NCBI GenBank assembly: GCA_002634385.1
Contig: NSJL01000002.1
Span: forward strand, 124,001 to 188,000
Direction: 5' to 3'
Length of the DNA stretch: 64,000 nucleotides
Origin: Nitrospira sp.
Lineage (GTDB): Bacteria; Nitrospirota; Thermodesulfovibrionia; Thermodesulfovibrionales; Dissulfurispiraceae
In this document: piece by piece, positions 25,118-34,548 of the stretch
Layout: the number at the start of each line of letters is the position of its first letter
Numbering within the stretch: position 1 is the first letter of the stretch
Program-made: the position numbers and the translations under genes
The notes under the pieces: model-generated
What the model was told of the DNA's origin: nothing
Seen by the model: only the letters and a program-made list of their open reading frames with translations
Database searches by the model: none

Positions 25118-27445
25118 TCACTTCTTTGCACTCGCGCTCAGCGCAGCCAACTGGTTGGTAATATACTGGCTTTGCGCATTCAGCTTACCGAGCAAGACTT
25201 CGAGACGGGTGAATTTTTCCCGTAACGCAATTTCCTTGTTGATGAGCCTTTCCTCTATCCTTTCCTGCTGTTCCTTTATGCTGTCAACCGAGGTTTGCAA
25301 GGACTCTTCTTTGGAAGAAAGGATTCCGCTGGTCGCATTCGTGTACGCCTCCAATGTCGTCACCAGTCTTTCCGCAACGCCCGAAGAAACGGCAATGGTC
25401 CCGAATCCTCCTGTTTGTGTAGAAGTAGTACTTATACTCAAGCCGTCTTCCGCGTACCCTGAATTTGCGGTAAGTACATTTCCTTCCCCGTTGGCAGCAT
25501 GGTTGTTGATACTTCCTGCAATGTCCGCACCCTCATCTTTAGATTCAGCGGAATCAACCGAGCTGTAAAATCCTATCTGTCCTCCTGAAAGGGAGTCGGG
25601 AGAGGTCACTATCCTGTCATTTACCACTTTGAAATATATATCCGCACCGTATTCCGTAGCAGTGATCCTCAGCTTACCTCCCTCGTTCGATGCGGAAAGC
25701 TTTGCGTTTTGCGTCGCAAAAGTGCTGTTCAGGTTGTTCACCACGGTATTTATCGTCGCTCCCGCGCTATAGGTCACTGAGAAGTAGGTGTAGGTCGGAG
25801 AGCTCTCCGTATGGTTTTCAGAGTACGTGAAAGTAAGCTCCTCGCCCGTGGGAAGACTGGTTATTGTCGAGCTTCCCAGCAGAGTCGCCTTTTCAGGAGC
25901 GGTATTTATATTGATACTATAGGTACCCGCCTGTGTCGCAGACGTTTTGCCAATATAACGTATCGAGGCATTTGAGGGAGTACCGGTTCCTATAAAAAGC
26001 CTGGCCACCGCATCGGGATTGTCACTTAAGGCGTCGCTGAGCTTTGCGCTATCAACCGTCAATTTACCGGTCTTTTTGTCTGAAGTGACCCCGATGGATG
26101 ACAAGCCAAGATAACTGCCGGAAGAGACCCCGGGTATCCTGCTGGTGATAATATCACCCAGTTTTTTTCGTATCTCCATGATAGTGAAATCACCAAGCAG
26201 GGGATTTGCTTTTTTGACTTTGGGATCATAGCTCAACTGATCATTCAGGAACTTATTGACGGAATTGTATGCGGCAATGAAACTTTCGACAGCCTTCTGC
26301 GCACCGGAGTAGTCCTGAGAGACAGTGAGGCTTAATGAGGAGGAAGAGTCCGCCTTGAGGAGATTCATGGTTACCCCGGTAATCACATCGGATATTGAAT
26401 TGGTGCTTTTTGTGATAGTGGTTCCGTCCACTGTGATCACCGCGTCCTGAGCAGCTTGCATTTCGGGGTTGAAAACATCGATGCTAAAACGCTCTCCGGA
26501 GGAGAGGGTACCGCCGGTAAATTTGATTTTTACTCCCTCGGTCCCTGTTACCCCGTCGGCTTTCCCGTCTATATTCTGAAGGGTGTCATCCGCACTGATA
26601 GTTACCCCTGTCGACGTATAGGTATCGCCGTTTGCCCCTTTCCATGTAATCCCGCCGTCAGTAGAATATTTATAGGCGGCAGTGCCGGAGGCGGGTGTCC
26701 CCCCGCTCACAATTTCAATAAGAACCGTCTTGTTCGTTGTTCCTGTGTACGTCCCTCCTGAAGCGGCTGTTCCTGTATAGGAGTTGGTGGTATACGCATA
26801 GGCTTCTTCAATCGTTTTATTCGAAAAATCAAGGCTCGTGTCGTTCTGTGTTATAGAAATGGAATTGGCTGATCCTGACTCCTTTGCAGTGAGCACAAGC
26901 CGGTACGGACTTGAACCGGTCCCGTCATTCAGGATAGAAGCGGTTACGCCGGAATTGGCGGAGTTTATCGCATCACGCAATCCCATCAGTGTCGTCGAAT
27001 TGGTGACGGAAATAGAAGTCTCAGAGCCGCCGCTGCCCACCCTGAACTTGAAGCTTCCCGTTCCCGACGCGATAGCCGTGGTGTTTTCGTCGACCCACCC
27101 CTGCGAGCCCTTTTTATTCGCGGTAGCCAACTGACTTACCTGAACAGTATGGCTTCCCGTTTCTGCTGTATTGGTTGCGGAGACCGTCATAAGCTCCACT
27201 CCGCTGGAATTTTTCGTGATAGAGGCCGACTTGGTGTTAAACTGGCTGTCGCTGTTAAGGGTTTCCGACGCAGACTTCAGAGAGGAAAGCTTCGCTTTGA
27301 TGTCGAGTACGGAAGCGATTTTCACTTCATAATCTTTTTGTTTTTTCTGAAGCAACACTATAGGCTGTTTCTCGAGATTGATCAACTGACTCACCAGGTC
27401 ATTGACGTTCAGACCGGAAATCAGACCGCTTGAAGAGATTCCCAT
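25118..27445 (-). CDS. fliD: flagellar hook-associated protein 2 (filament cap) FliD
   Basis: A 775-residue FliD. The N-terminus (G-L-I-S-G-L-N-V-N-D-L-V-S-Q-L-I) and the coiled-coil C-terminus (about 690-775, K-E-E-S-L-Q-T-S-V-D-S-I-K-E-Q) are the conserved D0 parts. The middle is a long, Ser/Thr/Gly-rich variable region with V-E-S-F-I-A-A-Y-N-S-V-N-K-F-L at about 385. Most FliD proteins have 450-700 residues, so this one is extended, matching the extended flagellin. It forms the pentameric/hexameric cap under which flagellin is inserted. A perfect-core sigma-28 promoter lies upstream. Confidence 0.93.
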   Translation of the reverse strand: MGISSSGLISGLNVNDLVSQLINLEKQPIVLLQKKQKDYEVKIASVLDIKAKLSSLKSASETLNSDSQFNTKSASITKNSSGVELMTVSATNTAETGSHTVQVSQLATANKKGSQGWVDENTTAIASGTGSFKFRVGSGGSETSISVTNSTTLMGLRDAINSANSGVTASILNDGTGSSPYRLVLTAKESGSANSISITQNDTSLDFSNKTIEEAYAYTTNSYTGTAASGGTYTGTTNKTVLIEIVSGGTPASGTAAYKYSTDGGITWKGANGDTYTSTGVTISADDTLQNIDGKADGVTGTEGVKIKFTGGTLSSGERFSIDVFNPEMQAAQDAVITVDGTTITKSTNSISDVITGVTMNLLKADSSSSLSLTVSQDYSGAQKAVESFIAAYNSVNKFLNDQLSYDPKVKKANPLLGDFTIMEIRKKLGDIITSRIPGVSSGSYLGLSSIGVTSDKKTGKLTVDSAKLSDALSDNPDAVARLFIGTGTPSNASIRYIGKTSATQAGTYSININTAPEKATLLGSSTITSLPTGEELTFTYSENHTESSPTYTYFSVTYSAGATINTVVNNLNSTFATQNAKLSASNEGGKLRITATEYGADIYFKVVNDRIVTSPDSLSGGQIGFYSSVDSAESKDEGADIAGSINNHAANGEGNVLTANSGYAEDGLSISTTSTQTGGFGTIAVSSGVAERLVTTLEAYTNATSGILSSKEESLQTSVDSIKEQQERIEERLINKEIALREKFTRLEVLLGKLNAQSQYITNQLAALSASAKK

Positions 27446-27512
27446 ACATACCTCCTTCCGCTTGCTTTTATGGAATGGACCTGAGAGCGGACTACTACGG
27501 TACCTGTTGTAG

Positions 27513-27540
27513 TTATCGGCGGTAATAAAGAAAAACTTTA
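27513..27540 (-). promoter_or_regulatory. sigma-28 promoter of fliD-fliS
   Basis: On the minus strand TAAAGTTT (27540-27533), 12 bases, then GCCGATAA (27520-27513). Both boxes match the FliA consensus perfectly; the spacer is one base longer than usual. It lies about 70 bases before the fliD start. Confidence 0.8.
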
Positions 27541-27671
27541 GCGTACTTTACGGCGGGAGAGGATACCGAAAAATGGTATTTTCATGAGGAAACCCAAGAA
27601 TAGATACTATTAAGACACACCCCTCTCTTGTATCGGGCAGCGTGTACCCTCACTGTTGCGATGCTCTTCTT

Positions 27672-28043
27672 TCAGTATTTCGCGCTGAAGAGCAGTGCTT
27701 TGATCTTATCAAAATGCGCGATAAGGTTAAGCATCTCCTTGGCCGGAATCTGGCGTATCACATCGCCCTTGTCGTCCACCACTTTCACAACAAGTTTCTC
27801 CGTTTCCTGGTCAATTGAAAATTTCAGATGACGGTCGGCAAACGATTGCACCAGTTCATTTGCAGTACCCACCGCATCCTCCAACTTCTTGCGGTCAGTC
27901 TTCTGCTCGTTCGCTCTATCCTGTGCCTCAGCTGCCTGCTGCGTCTCAAAAGCCGGACGCCGGGGAGAGAGGGTGCTGGCCTCTTGTGAGGACGTTGAGG
28001 ATACAAGCGCACTCTGTACAGATGTCAGGTTATCTACCTCCAT
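27672..28043 (-). CDS. flaG: FlaG-family flagellar protein
   Basis: A 123-residue protein when started at ATG 28043, which has GGAGGG seven bases upstream; GTG 28058 is an alternative in frame. The C-terminal half has the FlaG signature: L-K-F-S-I-D-Q-E-T-E-K-L-V-V-K-V-V-D and I-R-Q-I-P-A-K-E-M-L. FlaG proteins affect filament length or assembly and often sit between flagellin and fliD genes, as here. The N-terminus is polar and variable. Confidence 0.9.
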   Translation of the reverse strand: MEVDNLTSVQSALVSSTSSQEASTLSPRRPAFETQQAAEAQDRANEQKTDRKKLEDAVGTANELVQSFADRHLKFSIDQETEKLVVKVVDDKGDVIRQIPAKEMLNLIAHFDKIKALLFSAKY

Positions 28044-28070
28044 TACGCGGCCCTCCACTTTGGAATAGTG

Positions 28071-28106
28071 GGGGCAGGGGGCTTTCGTTCTTTGCTCCCC
28101 TGCCCC
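28071..28106. other. strong hairpin between the flagellin gene and flaG
   Basis: GGGGCAGGGG at 28071-28080 pairs perfectly with CCCCTGCCCC at 28097-28106 across a 16-base loop. It lies just after the flagellin stop codon and before flaG. There is no U-run, so it is more likely a partial terminator or an RNA-stability hairpin giving more flagellin than FlaG (inference). Confidence 0.5.
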
Positions 28107-28146
28107 GCACTGACGTTGTTACGTGCTGTTACCTACTGATTCCAGG

Positions 28147-30342
28147 TTACCTCAGCAGCTGGAGCGCCGTCTGCGGTAAGGTGTTCGCCTGTGCTAACAT
28201 CGCAGTACCCGCCTGGACCAGTATCTGGTTCCTGGTGAATCGCGCTGTTTCATAGGCAAAGTCTGCATCCTTGATCCTGCTTTCCGAAGCAGCCATATTT
28301 TCGGATGCAGACTCAAGGTTGAGAACGGTGAACTCCAGCCTGTTCTGGATAGCACCGATCTCGGAACGGATCTTGTTTACCTCGTCAAGAGCAGCATCAA
28401 TGGAGAGGATGGCATTCTGCGCACCTGTCTGCGTGGAGAGATCGAGTACCCCGATATTATTGTTCAGGTTCGCAGCATAGGTCTTGGCCTCAAGATTCGA
28501 ACCCAGTCTTGTGTAATTATTTCCACTGACCGTGAAGTTCGCTTTTGAGTTCAAAGTCAGAGAACCCCTTTCGACATTGTCGGAATTCCCGGACCTTGTG
28601 CCGCTTGTCAATCCGAGAGCGGAATCGGCAACGCTATTCGTAAAGACCGTAATGTTCCTTCCGTCGGATGCGCTCAGCTTCAGCTTGCCGCTTTCGAGGC
28701 TCGCCGTGATGCCGGTATAACTGGTAAGGCTGTTGACAGCGATAATCAGCGAGTCAGACCCTCCGGAAACCTCACCTACATCATACCCGTTGATATAGAG
28801 ATCGCCGGATGCGAGGTTCATTTGTCCGAGGGTCACCGATCCGGTGAGAGTTGTGGTATTGGCAGATGCCTCAACGGTAGTGGTCCCTTTCACAAGGTTG
28901 ACAGCGGCAGCCTTGGAGATGGCGCTCGTCTGTCCGTTGTACGTCGTCACGGTACCGGTTGTTCCGCCGCCCGTCCCGCCGAAGTAAGTGCCGGAGAGCC
29001 CGAGGAGAGTACCCACCGATGCGCCTGTAGCAATATACATGCTGATATCAGTACCTTTTTTGGCACTGATGACAAGTCCTGCAACAGTAGCAGTACTCGT
29101 GTAGGACGTCCATGCCCGTGCAGTCACATTCTGTATGCTCGCGTTATTCACCGCATTGACGAGCTTGGTAACGAAACTGCTCATACTTCCTTTGTAATAC
29201 AAATCCATCGCAGTGCCGAAATCAACACTGGTGGCGTTGATCTGTATCGAGGTGCTGCTACTGAAAGTAATACCTCCGGAAATATTACTTGCAGCCAAAA
29301 ACGAGGCAACTGCCGTTCCGATTGATCCAGTCGATCCACCCGCCACATGGATGCTTGCAAAAGTTGCCGTACCAAGGGAGAGAGTCATGGAAAGAGTTGC
29401 TGTAGTGGCACCACCGCCACCGACTGCAGTGGTACTGACCGTTGTACCGACGCCATCAACCGTATAACACGCCATGAGGGTCCCGATGGAACCGCCGGCT
29501 TCCGCTGATGCCGACACCGTGACCGTCCCTATCTGCACAAAAGTGGTTGCAGACACTCCGGATCCTGTTACCGTCTTCCAGAAAGCGGAAGCCACGAGGT
29601 CGGTCATCGTCGCAGCACCACCGGCTCCGCTAGTGGATGCATGGGTTGCACCGGAGGTGGCAAAAGTAGCCACTGTCAGCTCCTCTCCGACGATTTCAAG
29701 CACGGAGACCTGGTCATCGCCGCTCGCAGTAACGATATCCGTACCATTGATCTTTACGTCTTCCGCCGTGATCTTGGCATTGATACCGTTGTTAGCGCCG
29801 TCGGTGAGGGTCAGTTCAGTGGAAGCCCTCTTTCCGAGGGACTTCGACCTCAGGTCGTTGATGGAGAAAGTAAGGTTCTGCTGATAGTTCGCACCGATCT
29901 GGAAATACCTTCCGGAGAAACTGCCGGTGGTGAGCTGCATGGTGTTGTACTCAGTGGTCGTCGCAATCCTCGTCAGTTCCTGTACGAGGTTGTCGCCTTC
30001 CGCCTTCAGGTTGGCGCGGTCCGTGGGAGTATTGTCATCAGATGCCGCCTGAACAGAGAGCTCCCTCAACCGCTGAAGAATGTTGGTGATGGCGTTCACG
30101 CCGCCTTCGGCGGTCTGCATCAGGGCGATAGCATTATTGGTATTCCGCACTGCCTGATTGAGGCCCCTGGTCTGCGCCGACATCTTGGTGGCAATGGCAA
30201 GACCCGCGGCATCGTCAGCCGCCCTGTTGATTCTGAGACCCGAAGAAAGTCTTTCGAGAGATTTTGCTAATGCACGGTTGCTTTCACCCAGATTCCTCTG
30301 GGAATTATTGGCAGCCAGGTTGGTATTGACTGTCATAGCCAT
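28147..30342 (-). CDS. fliC: flagellin (unusually large)
   Basis: A 731-residue flagellin. The D0/D1 ends are classical: M-A-M-T-V-N-T-N-L-A-A-N-N-S-Q-R-N-L, L-S-S-G-L-R-I-N-R-A-A-D-D-A-A-G-L at the start, and A-E-S-R-I-K-D-A-D-F-A, Q-A-N-T-L-P-Q at the end. About 400 central residues are Ser/Thr/Gly/Ala-rich and would form large surface D2/D3 domains with many possible O-glycosylation sites. No H-E-x-x-H is present, so it is not a flagellinolysin. The gene has a perfect sigma-28 promoter and sits next to flaG, fliD and fliS and the glycosylation cassette. Confidence 0.94.
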   Translation of the reverse strand: MAMTVNTNLAANNSQRNLGESNRALAKSLERLSSGLRINRAADDAAGLAIATKMSAQTRGLNQAVRNTNNAIALMQTAEGGVNAITNILQRLRELSVQAASDDNTPTDRANLKAEGDNLVQELTRIATTTEYNTMQLTTGSFSGRYFQIGANYQQNLTFSINDLRSKSLGKRASTELTLTDGANNGINAKITAEDVKINGTDIVTASGDDQVSVLEIVGEELTVATFATSGATHASTSGAGGAATMTDLVASAFWKTVTGSGVSATTFVQIGTVTVSASAEAGGSIGTLMACYTVDGVGTTVSTTAVGGGGATTATLSMTLSLGTATFASIHVAGGSTGSIGTAVASFLAASNISGGITFSSSTSIQINATSVDFGTAMDLYYKGSMSSFVTKLVNAVNNASIQNVTARAWTSYTSTATVAGLVISAKKGTDISMYIATGASVGTLLGLSGTYFGGTGGGTTGTVTTYNGQTSAISKAAAVNLVKGTTTVEASANTTTLTGSVTLGQMNLASGDLYINGYDVGEVSGGSDSLIIAVNSLTSYTGITASLESGKLKLSASDGRNITVFTNSVADSALGLTSGTRSGNSDNVERGSLTLNSKANFTVSGNNYTRLGSNLEAKTYAANLNNNIGVLDLSTQTGAQNAILSIDAALDEVNKIRSEIGAIQNRLEFTVLNLESASENMAASESRIKDADFAYETARFTRNQILVQAGTAMLAQANTLPQTALQLLR

Positions 30343-30505
30343 AATGAATTCCTCCTTGAAGTAGGTTCAGCTCCGAACGGATGTTCGTCGCCGTACCCGG
30401 AAAAAGCTTATTTCGGGCATCCTTGCCCTTGAGGACATCCGCATGGCCCCTTTTGCAACCGATCACCTCTCTTTCGGACCCGATTCGCTTTTATCCCTGT
30501 CATTT

Positions 30506-30532
30506 TTATCGGCTCTGTCATGAGAAACTTTA
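30506..30532 (-). promoter_or_regulatory. perfect sigma-28 promoter of the flagellin gene
   Basis: On the minus strand TAAAGTTT (30532-30525), 11 bases, then GCCGATAA (30513-30506), identical to the FliA consensus. It predicts an untranslated leader of about 155 bases. The rest of the 370-base gap up to hemE shows no gene. Confidence 0.88.
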
Positions 30533-30713
30533 GTTTTTTCTTTCAGGGGAAAATAGAGGGGCAGCGGAAGAGAAGGGATTTTGAGAAAACCGGGAAGAGA
30601 AATCAGCCGACTCTCCCAAAAGAAGGAAGGGCTGACACAATTCGAGCTTTCAATGTCAGATAAACATTCGAGGGGAAGGCTTCAGGCAGTCAATAATTTG
30701 ACGTAGTCGGTAG

Positions 30714-31733
30714 TTACCGGCTGCTCAGCTCATGCACCGCATCCACCAGGGCAATGGCATTCTCCACCGGTGTTTCGGGCAATATGCCATGTCCGAGATT
30801 GAAGATGTGGCCTTTCGCACCGGAAGCGCCCTTGAGGATTCCTGCCACTCTCTCTTTGATCAGCTCTTTTGTTCCGAACAGGATGCAGGGATCGAGATTG
30901 CCCTGGACAGCAACATCGCTCCCCAGCGCGCCGAGGGCATCCACCAGGGTAATGCGCCAGTCCAGTCCGACGACCTGTGCACCGGACTGCTTCACGAGCC
31001 CGAGCATGGAGCCGGCATTGAAGGCAAAATAGATGACGGGCACGTCTCCCCGAAGCGAAGCAATGAGTTGCTTCACGTAAGGTAAAGCATACCTTTCAAA
31101 ATCAAGGGGAGAGAGCACCCCTGCCCACGAATCGAAGATCTGCACCGCATGTGCCCCCGCGTCGATCTGGGCCTGGAGATACGCGATGACGACAGCGGTG
31201 ATCTTCTCCATAAGCTGCGCATAGAGCTGAGGGGTCTGATACATCATCCTTTTGGTAGCAATAAAGTTCTTCGAGCTCCCCCCCTCGATCATGTACGTCG
31301 CAAGGGTAAAGGGGGCTCCGGAAAAGCCGATCAGGGGTACCTGCAGCTTTCCGACGAGTATTTTTATCGTCTCCATCACAAAGGGGACGTCTTCCTCCGG
31401 CTTGATGCTCCTCAGACGAGAAACAGAAATATCGTTCCTGATGGGATCGTACAGGATGGGGCCTTTCGATTCCGAGAACTCCAGCTTCATTCCCATGGCT
31501 TCCACCGGGATGAGAATATCCGAAAAAAGAATGGCAACATCGGTCTTGAGGATATCCACCGGCTGAATGGTCACTTCTGCGGCAAGGGAAGGGGTCTTGC
31601 AGAGGGTAAGGAAGTCCACCTTCTCGCGCACCTTCTGATACTCGGGGAGATATCTCCCCGCCTGCCTCATCAGCCACACGGGGGTATATTCAGTTTTTTG
31701 ACCGCGGCACGCCCTCAGGAACGTATCGTTCAT
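30714..31733 (-). CDS. hemE: uroporphyrinogen decarboxylase HemE
   Basis: A 339-residue protein starting at ATG 31733, which has AAGGAGAG upstream; the longer open frame runs back into ahbD. It has the family signatures P-V-W-L-M-R-Q-A-G-R-Y-L-P-E-Y, and G-F-S-G-A-P-F-T-L-A, plus F-S-D-I-L-I-P. It converts uroporphyrinogen III to coproporphyrinogen III in the cytoplasm. Its start overlaps the stop of ahbD by one base (TAATG), so the two heme genes are translationally coupled. Confidence 0.95.
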   Translation of the reverse strand: MNDTFLRACRGQKTEYTPVWLMRQAGRYLPEYQKVREKVDFLTLCKTPSLAAEVTIQPVDILKTDVAILFSDILIPVEAMGMKLEFSESKGPILYDPIRNDISVSRLRSIKPEEDVPFVMETIKILVGKLQVPLIGFSGAPFTLATYMIEGGSSKNFIATKRMMYQTPQLYAQLMEKITAVVIAYLQAQIDAGAHAVQIFDSWAGVLSPLDFERYALPYVKQLIASLRGDVPVIYFAFNAGSMLGLVKQSGAQVVGLDWRITLVDALGALGSDVAVQGNLDPCILFGTKELIKERVAGILKGASGAKGHIFNLGHGILPETPVENAIALVDAVHELSSR

Positions 31734-32803
31734 TAAGCCTCTCTCCTTTTCATTTTTAATGGGACATACCTGCAGAAAGGCTCTTCGGAAAGGTAGTCCC
31801 CGTGCACCGCGTACGCCCGGGCACGGCAGCCTCCGCAAACATTCACATACTCACAGGAACCGCATCTGCCTTTGTATCCCTTGAAATCCCTCATCTCCCT
31901 GAAAAGCTCCGCGTTCTCCCATATATCCTTGAAGGACTGCTGCCGGATATTCCCCGCAGCCTTGGGGAAATAGCTGCAGGGGAGGACGTTTCCGTCCACA
32001 TCGATCAGGCAGATGAGCTGACCGGCAAGGCACCCCTTCGACCCGCCGGTGGAGAATTTCAGGGTGCGCCGCTGGAAGGTGCCGCCCTCCTCTTTCGACT
32101 TCTGCAGGACAACACGGTAGTAATGGGGCGCGCAGGTGGGCCGTACCAGCATATCGGGCTCATTCTTCTCCATCCGGTAGTGCCAGTCGAGGATCTCCTC
32201 GTACTCTTCCTTCGAGATCAGCTCGTTCATGATCTCTTCTCCCCTCCCGGTGGGGACGATCATGAACATGTACCATGCAGTGGCGCCCAGTTCTTTTGCA
32301 AGACGGTAGACCCGGGGGATCTCTTCCTGGTTGCGCCTGGTAAAAGACGAATTGATGATGAAGTCGATGCCATGCTTCCTGAAGAGCCCCGCGGCGTTCA
32401 TGATCCCCCGGAAAGCGCCCTTCTCGTTCCTGAAGTCGTCATGGACCTCCCCGGTGGAGCCATCGAGGCTGAGGGATACGATACGTATCCCGGATGCCTT
32501 TATCTTTTCACAGATCGTATCGGTAACGAGGGTGCCGTTGGTGGCAAGGCACATCCTGAGCCCCTTTTCCGTGCCGTACTGCGCAATATCGAAGACATCC
32601 TTCCTCAGGAGGGGCTCCCCTCCGGACAATACCACAACGGGCTTGGCATACCCCGAAATATCGTCCAGAACTCTGAAAGCCTCTTCAGTGGAGAAATCGG
32701 GATGCCCCTTCGCCTCCCTCTCGGAGGAAGAGCGGCAATGCACGCACCGGAGATTGCATCTCCTCGTTATTTCCCATGCGATCCATTTGGGTGAAAATTC
32801 CAT
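31733..32803 (-). CDS. ahbD: AhbD-like radical SAM heme b synthase
   Basis: A 356-residue radical SAM protein. C-N-L-R-C-V-H-C is at about 16-23, V-L-S-G-G-E-P-L-L follows, and the C-terminus carries the SPASM-type cysteines [16 protein letters not shown]. The run of features, including [10 protein letters not shown] and A-V-H-G-D-Y, is that of AhbD, which oxidatively decarboxylates Fe-coproporphyrin III to heme b in the siroheme-dependent route. Here it is coupled to hemE, which makes coproporphyrinogen. The related Fe-S decarboxylase AhbC is not in the window. Confidence 0.85.
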   Translation of the reverse strand: MEFSPKWIAWEITRRCNLRCVHCRSSSEREAKGHPDFSTEEAFRVLDDISGYAKPVVVLSGGEPLLRKDVFDIAQYGTEKGLRMCLATNGTLVTDTICEKIKASGIRIVSLSLDGSTGEVHDDFRNEKGAFRGIMNAAGLFRKHGIDFIINSSFTRRNQEEIPRVYRLAKELGATAWYMFMIVPTGRGEEIMNELISKEEYEEILDWHYRMEKNEPDMLVRPTCAPHYYRVVLQKSKEEGGTFQRRTLKFSTGGSKGCLAGQLICLIDVDGNVLPCSYFPKAAGNIRQQSFKDIWENAELFREMRDFKGYKGRCGSCEYVNVCGGCRARAYAVHGDYLSEEPFCRYVPLKMKRREA

Positions 32804-32869
32804 AGCTGGTATTATACCTTTTTTTCTCTTTCTTCCGTATTCCCTTTTTCAAGGGATACTTTTTTCAGG

Positions 32870-34342
32870 TCACGGGATCTCCGCTCCCACCTTTTTCGAT
32901 TCCCAAAGCTGATACTCGACGGCCTCCAGCAGGGGGCCGAAGGTCTCAGGCCGCTTTGCCGAAAGGGCCACCGCACCGTAGCGCGCCTTCACAAACTCCA
33001 CCTCTTCCGGCGCAACCCTGTCGATCTTGTTGAAGACGATAACCCTTGGTTTCTCCGTGATATTCAGATCCTTGAGAATCCTTTCCACCGACGCGATCTG
33101 CTGCTCGAAGCGGGGGTTGGAGACATCCACGAGATGGATCAGGAGGTCCGCATCCTCCAGCTCCTCGAGGGTTGCCTTGAAAGCCGCCATCAAGTCCTTG
33201 GGCAGGTCCCTGATGAATCCCACCGTATCGGTAATGACTATCTCCCGCTCCCGGGGAAGACGGAGTCTCCTGCTCGCGGTATCGAGGGTGGCGAACATCT
33301 TGTCCTCCACAAAGGTTTCGCTCTTTGTCAGTGAGTTCAGGAGCGTGGATTTCCCCGCGTTCGTATACCCGATGATGGATACGATAGGGATGCGGTGCTC
33401 CACCCTCTTCTGTTTCCGCTGCCTCCGGGCCTCGCTCAGGACATCCAGCTCTTTTTCGAGACGGGCGATCCGGTCCCGGATACGGCGCCTGTCGATTTCC
33501 AGCTTCATTTCACCCGGCCCCCTGCCGCCGATTCCTCCCATCAGCCGCGACAGCGCCGTCCCCTTTCCCGTAAGCCGGGGAAGGGTATACTTCAACTGGG
33601 CCAGCTCCACCTGCACCTTGCCGTCACGGCTGTGGGCCCGGCGGGCGAAGATATCCAGGATCAATTGCGAGCGGTCGATGACCTTGAGCTCCGTACTCTC
33701 TGCAATAGCCCTCATCTGGGAGGGAGTAAGATCCTGATCGAAGATAAGAAGCGTCGCCCCCTTGTCCATGGCATTTATCACAATTTCCCTCATTTTTCCT
33801 TCACCAAGGAGATAGCGGGGATTGATCTCCTTCAGGCGCTGAACGACCGTATCCAGAACCACTACGTCGCTCGAAACCGCCAATTCTTTCAGCTCCTCCA
33901 GGGAATCTTCGAGCTCATGCTTCGGTGCGGTGGAGGCGCTGACCAGGATGGCCCTCTCGCGGACATCCTTCCGGTCGATGGTCCTCGACCGGTCCATCTC
34001 CTCTTCGAGGGCACGGACAAACCCGGCAAAATCCAGGTCGAAACGATAGAAATCGGCTGTCTGCATCTCGTACTTCTTACCGGAACCGTAGGGCATCAGG
34101 TAGGCGGTATAGAGAGTGTGCGGAAGGCCCTCCCTGATACTGATCGCAGCGATCATGTCGAACCGCAGGAGGGAAAGGTCGGTGATATCCTCGTTATTGA
34201 GCGGCTCGTCCCTGAGATGCGTGTGAATGAACCGCAGTCCCCGCAGCGCTTTCTTCCCCAGGGGGTATTCGTCCAGGTTCGGAATGAAGACACTGTTGGC
34301 ATCGCCCGCAATCACATGGGTAATGGAGCCGTTCCGCGCCAC
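32870..34342 (-). CDS. hflX: ribosome-associated GTPase HflX (true start upstream, unresolved)
   Basis: The open frame from the first canonical start, GTG 34342, gives 490 residues with an HflX N-terminal domain and the G domain: G-Y-T-N-A-G-K-S-T-L-L (P-loop), D-T-V-G-F-I, N-K-I-D. HflX binds and can split stalled ribosomes. The reading frame stays open for at least 55 codons upstream of 34342, and that stretch encodes typical HflX N-terminal sequence (Y-G-N-I-S-G-L-K-K-N, L-Y-R-R-K-like V-Y-R-R-K-I-P-P-D), so the real protein is longer. No ATG, GTG or TTG is found in frame there; see the finding. Confidence 0.9.
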   Translation of the reverse strand: MARNGSITHVIAGDANSVFIPNLDEYPLGKKALRGLRFIHTHLRDEPLNNEDITDLSLLRFDMIAAISIREGLPHTLYTAYLMPYGSGKKYEMQTADFYRFDLDFAGFVRALEEEMDRSRTIDRKDVRERAILVSASTAPKHELEDSLEELKELAVSSDVVVLDTVVQRLKEINPRYLLGEGKMREIVINAMDKGATLLIFDQDLTPSQMRAIAESTELKVIDRSQLILDIFARRAHSRDGKVQVELAQLKYTLPRLTGKGTALSRLMGGIGGRGPGEMKLEIDRRRIRDRIARLEKELDVLSEARRQRKQKRVEHRIPIVSIIGYTNAGKSTLLNSLTKSETFVEDKMFATLDTASRRLRLPREREIVITDTVGFIRDLPKDLMAAFKATLEELEDADLLIHLVDVSNPRFEQQIASVERILKDLNITEKPRVIVFNKIDRVAPEEVEFVKARYGAVALSAKRPETFGPLLEAVEYQLWESKKVGAEIP

Positions 34343-34529
34343 AAGAATCCCGATCTGCCTGCCTATCTCGAAGGACAGGCCGGCCAGGTACCGCCCGAGC
34401 TCCTGGGTAATCAGCCTGTCCGGCGGGATCTTCCTCCGGTAGACCTTCTCCAGGGAATAGAGGTAGTTCTTCTTCAGTCCCGATATATTTCCGTAAACAG
34501 TGGCGATCTCGAGCCCCCCTCTGTGATTG

Positions 34530-34548
34530 AGTGTACAGGCACACCCTA
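34530..34548. repeat. copy of the 19-bp inverted-repeat end that supplies a stop codon
   Basis: AGTGTACAGGCACACCCTA differs from the right end of the 159-339 element (AGTGTGCAAACACACCCTA) at 3 of 19 bases. As at motB, the TAG of the motif is the stop codon of the minus-strand gene that ends here (the M1 peptidase-like gene). Only one end is present. Confidence 0.5.

Noticed and set aside
28147-30342. Flagellinolysin (flagellin with a metalloprotease insert)
   Set aside because: No H-E-x-x-H in the flagellin; the HELGH motif of the window is in the FliD-like protein instead.
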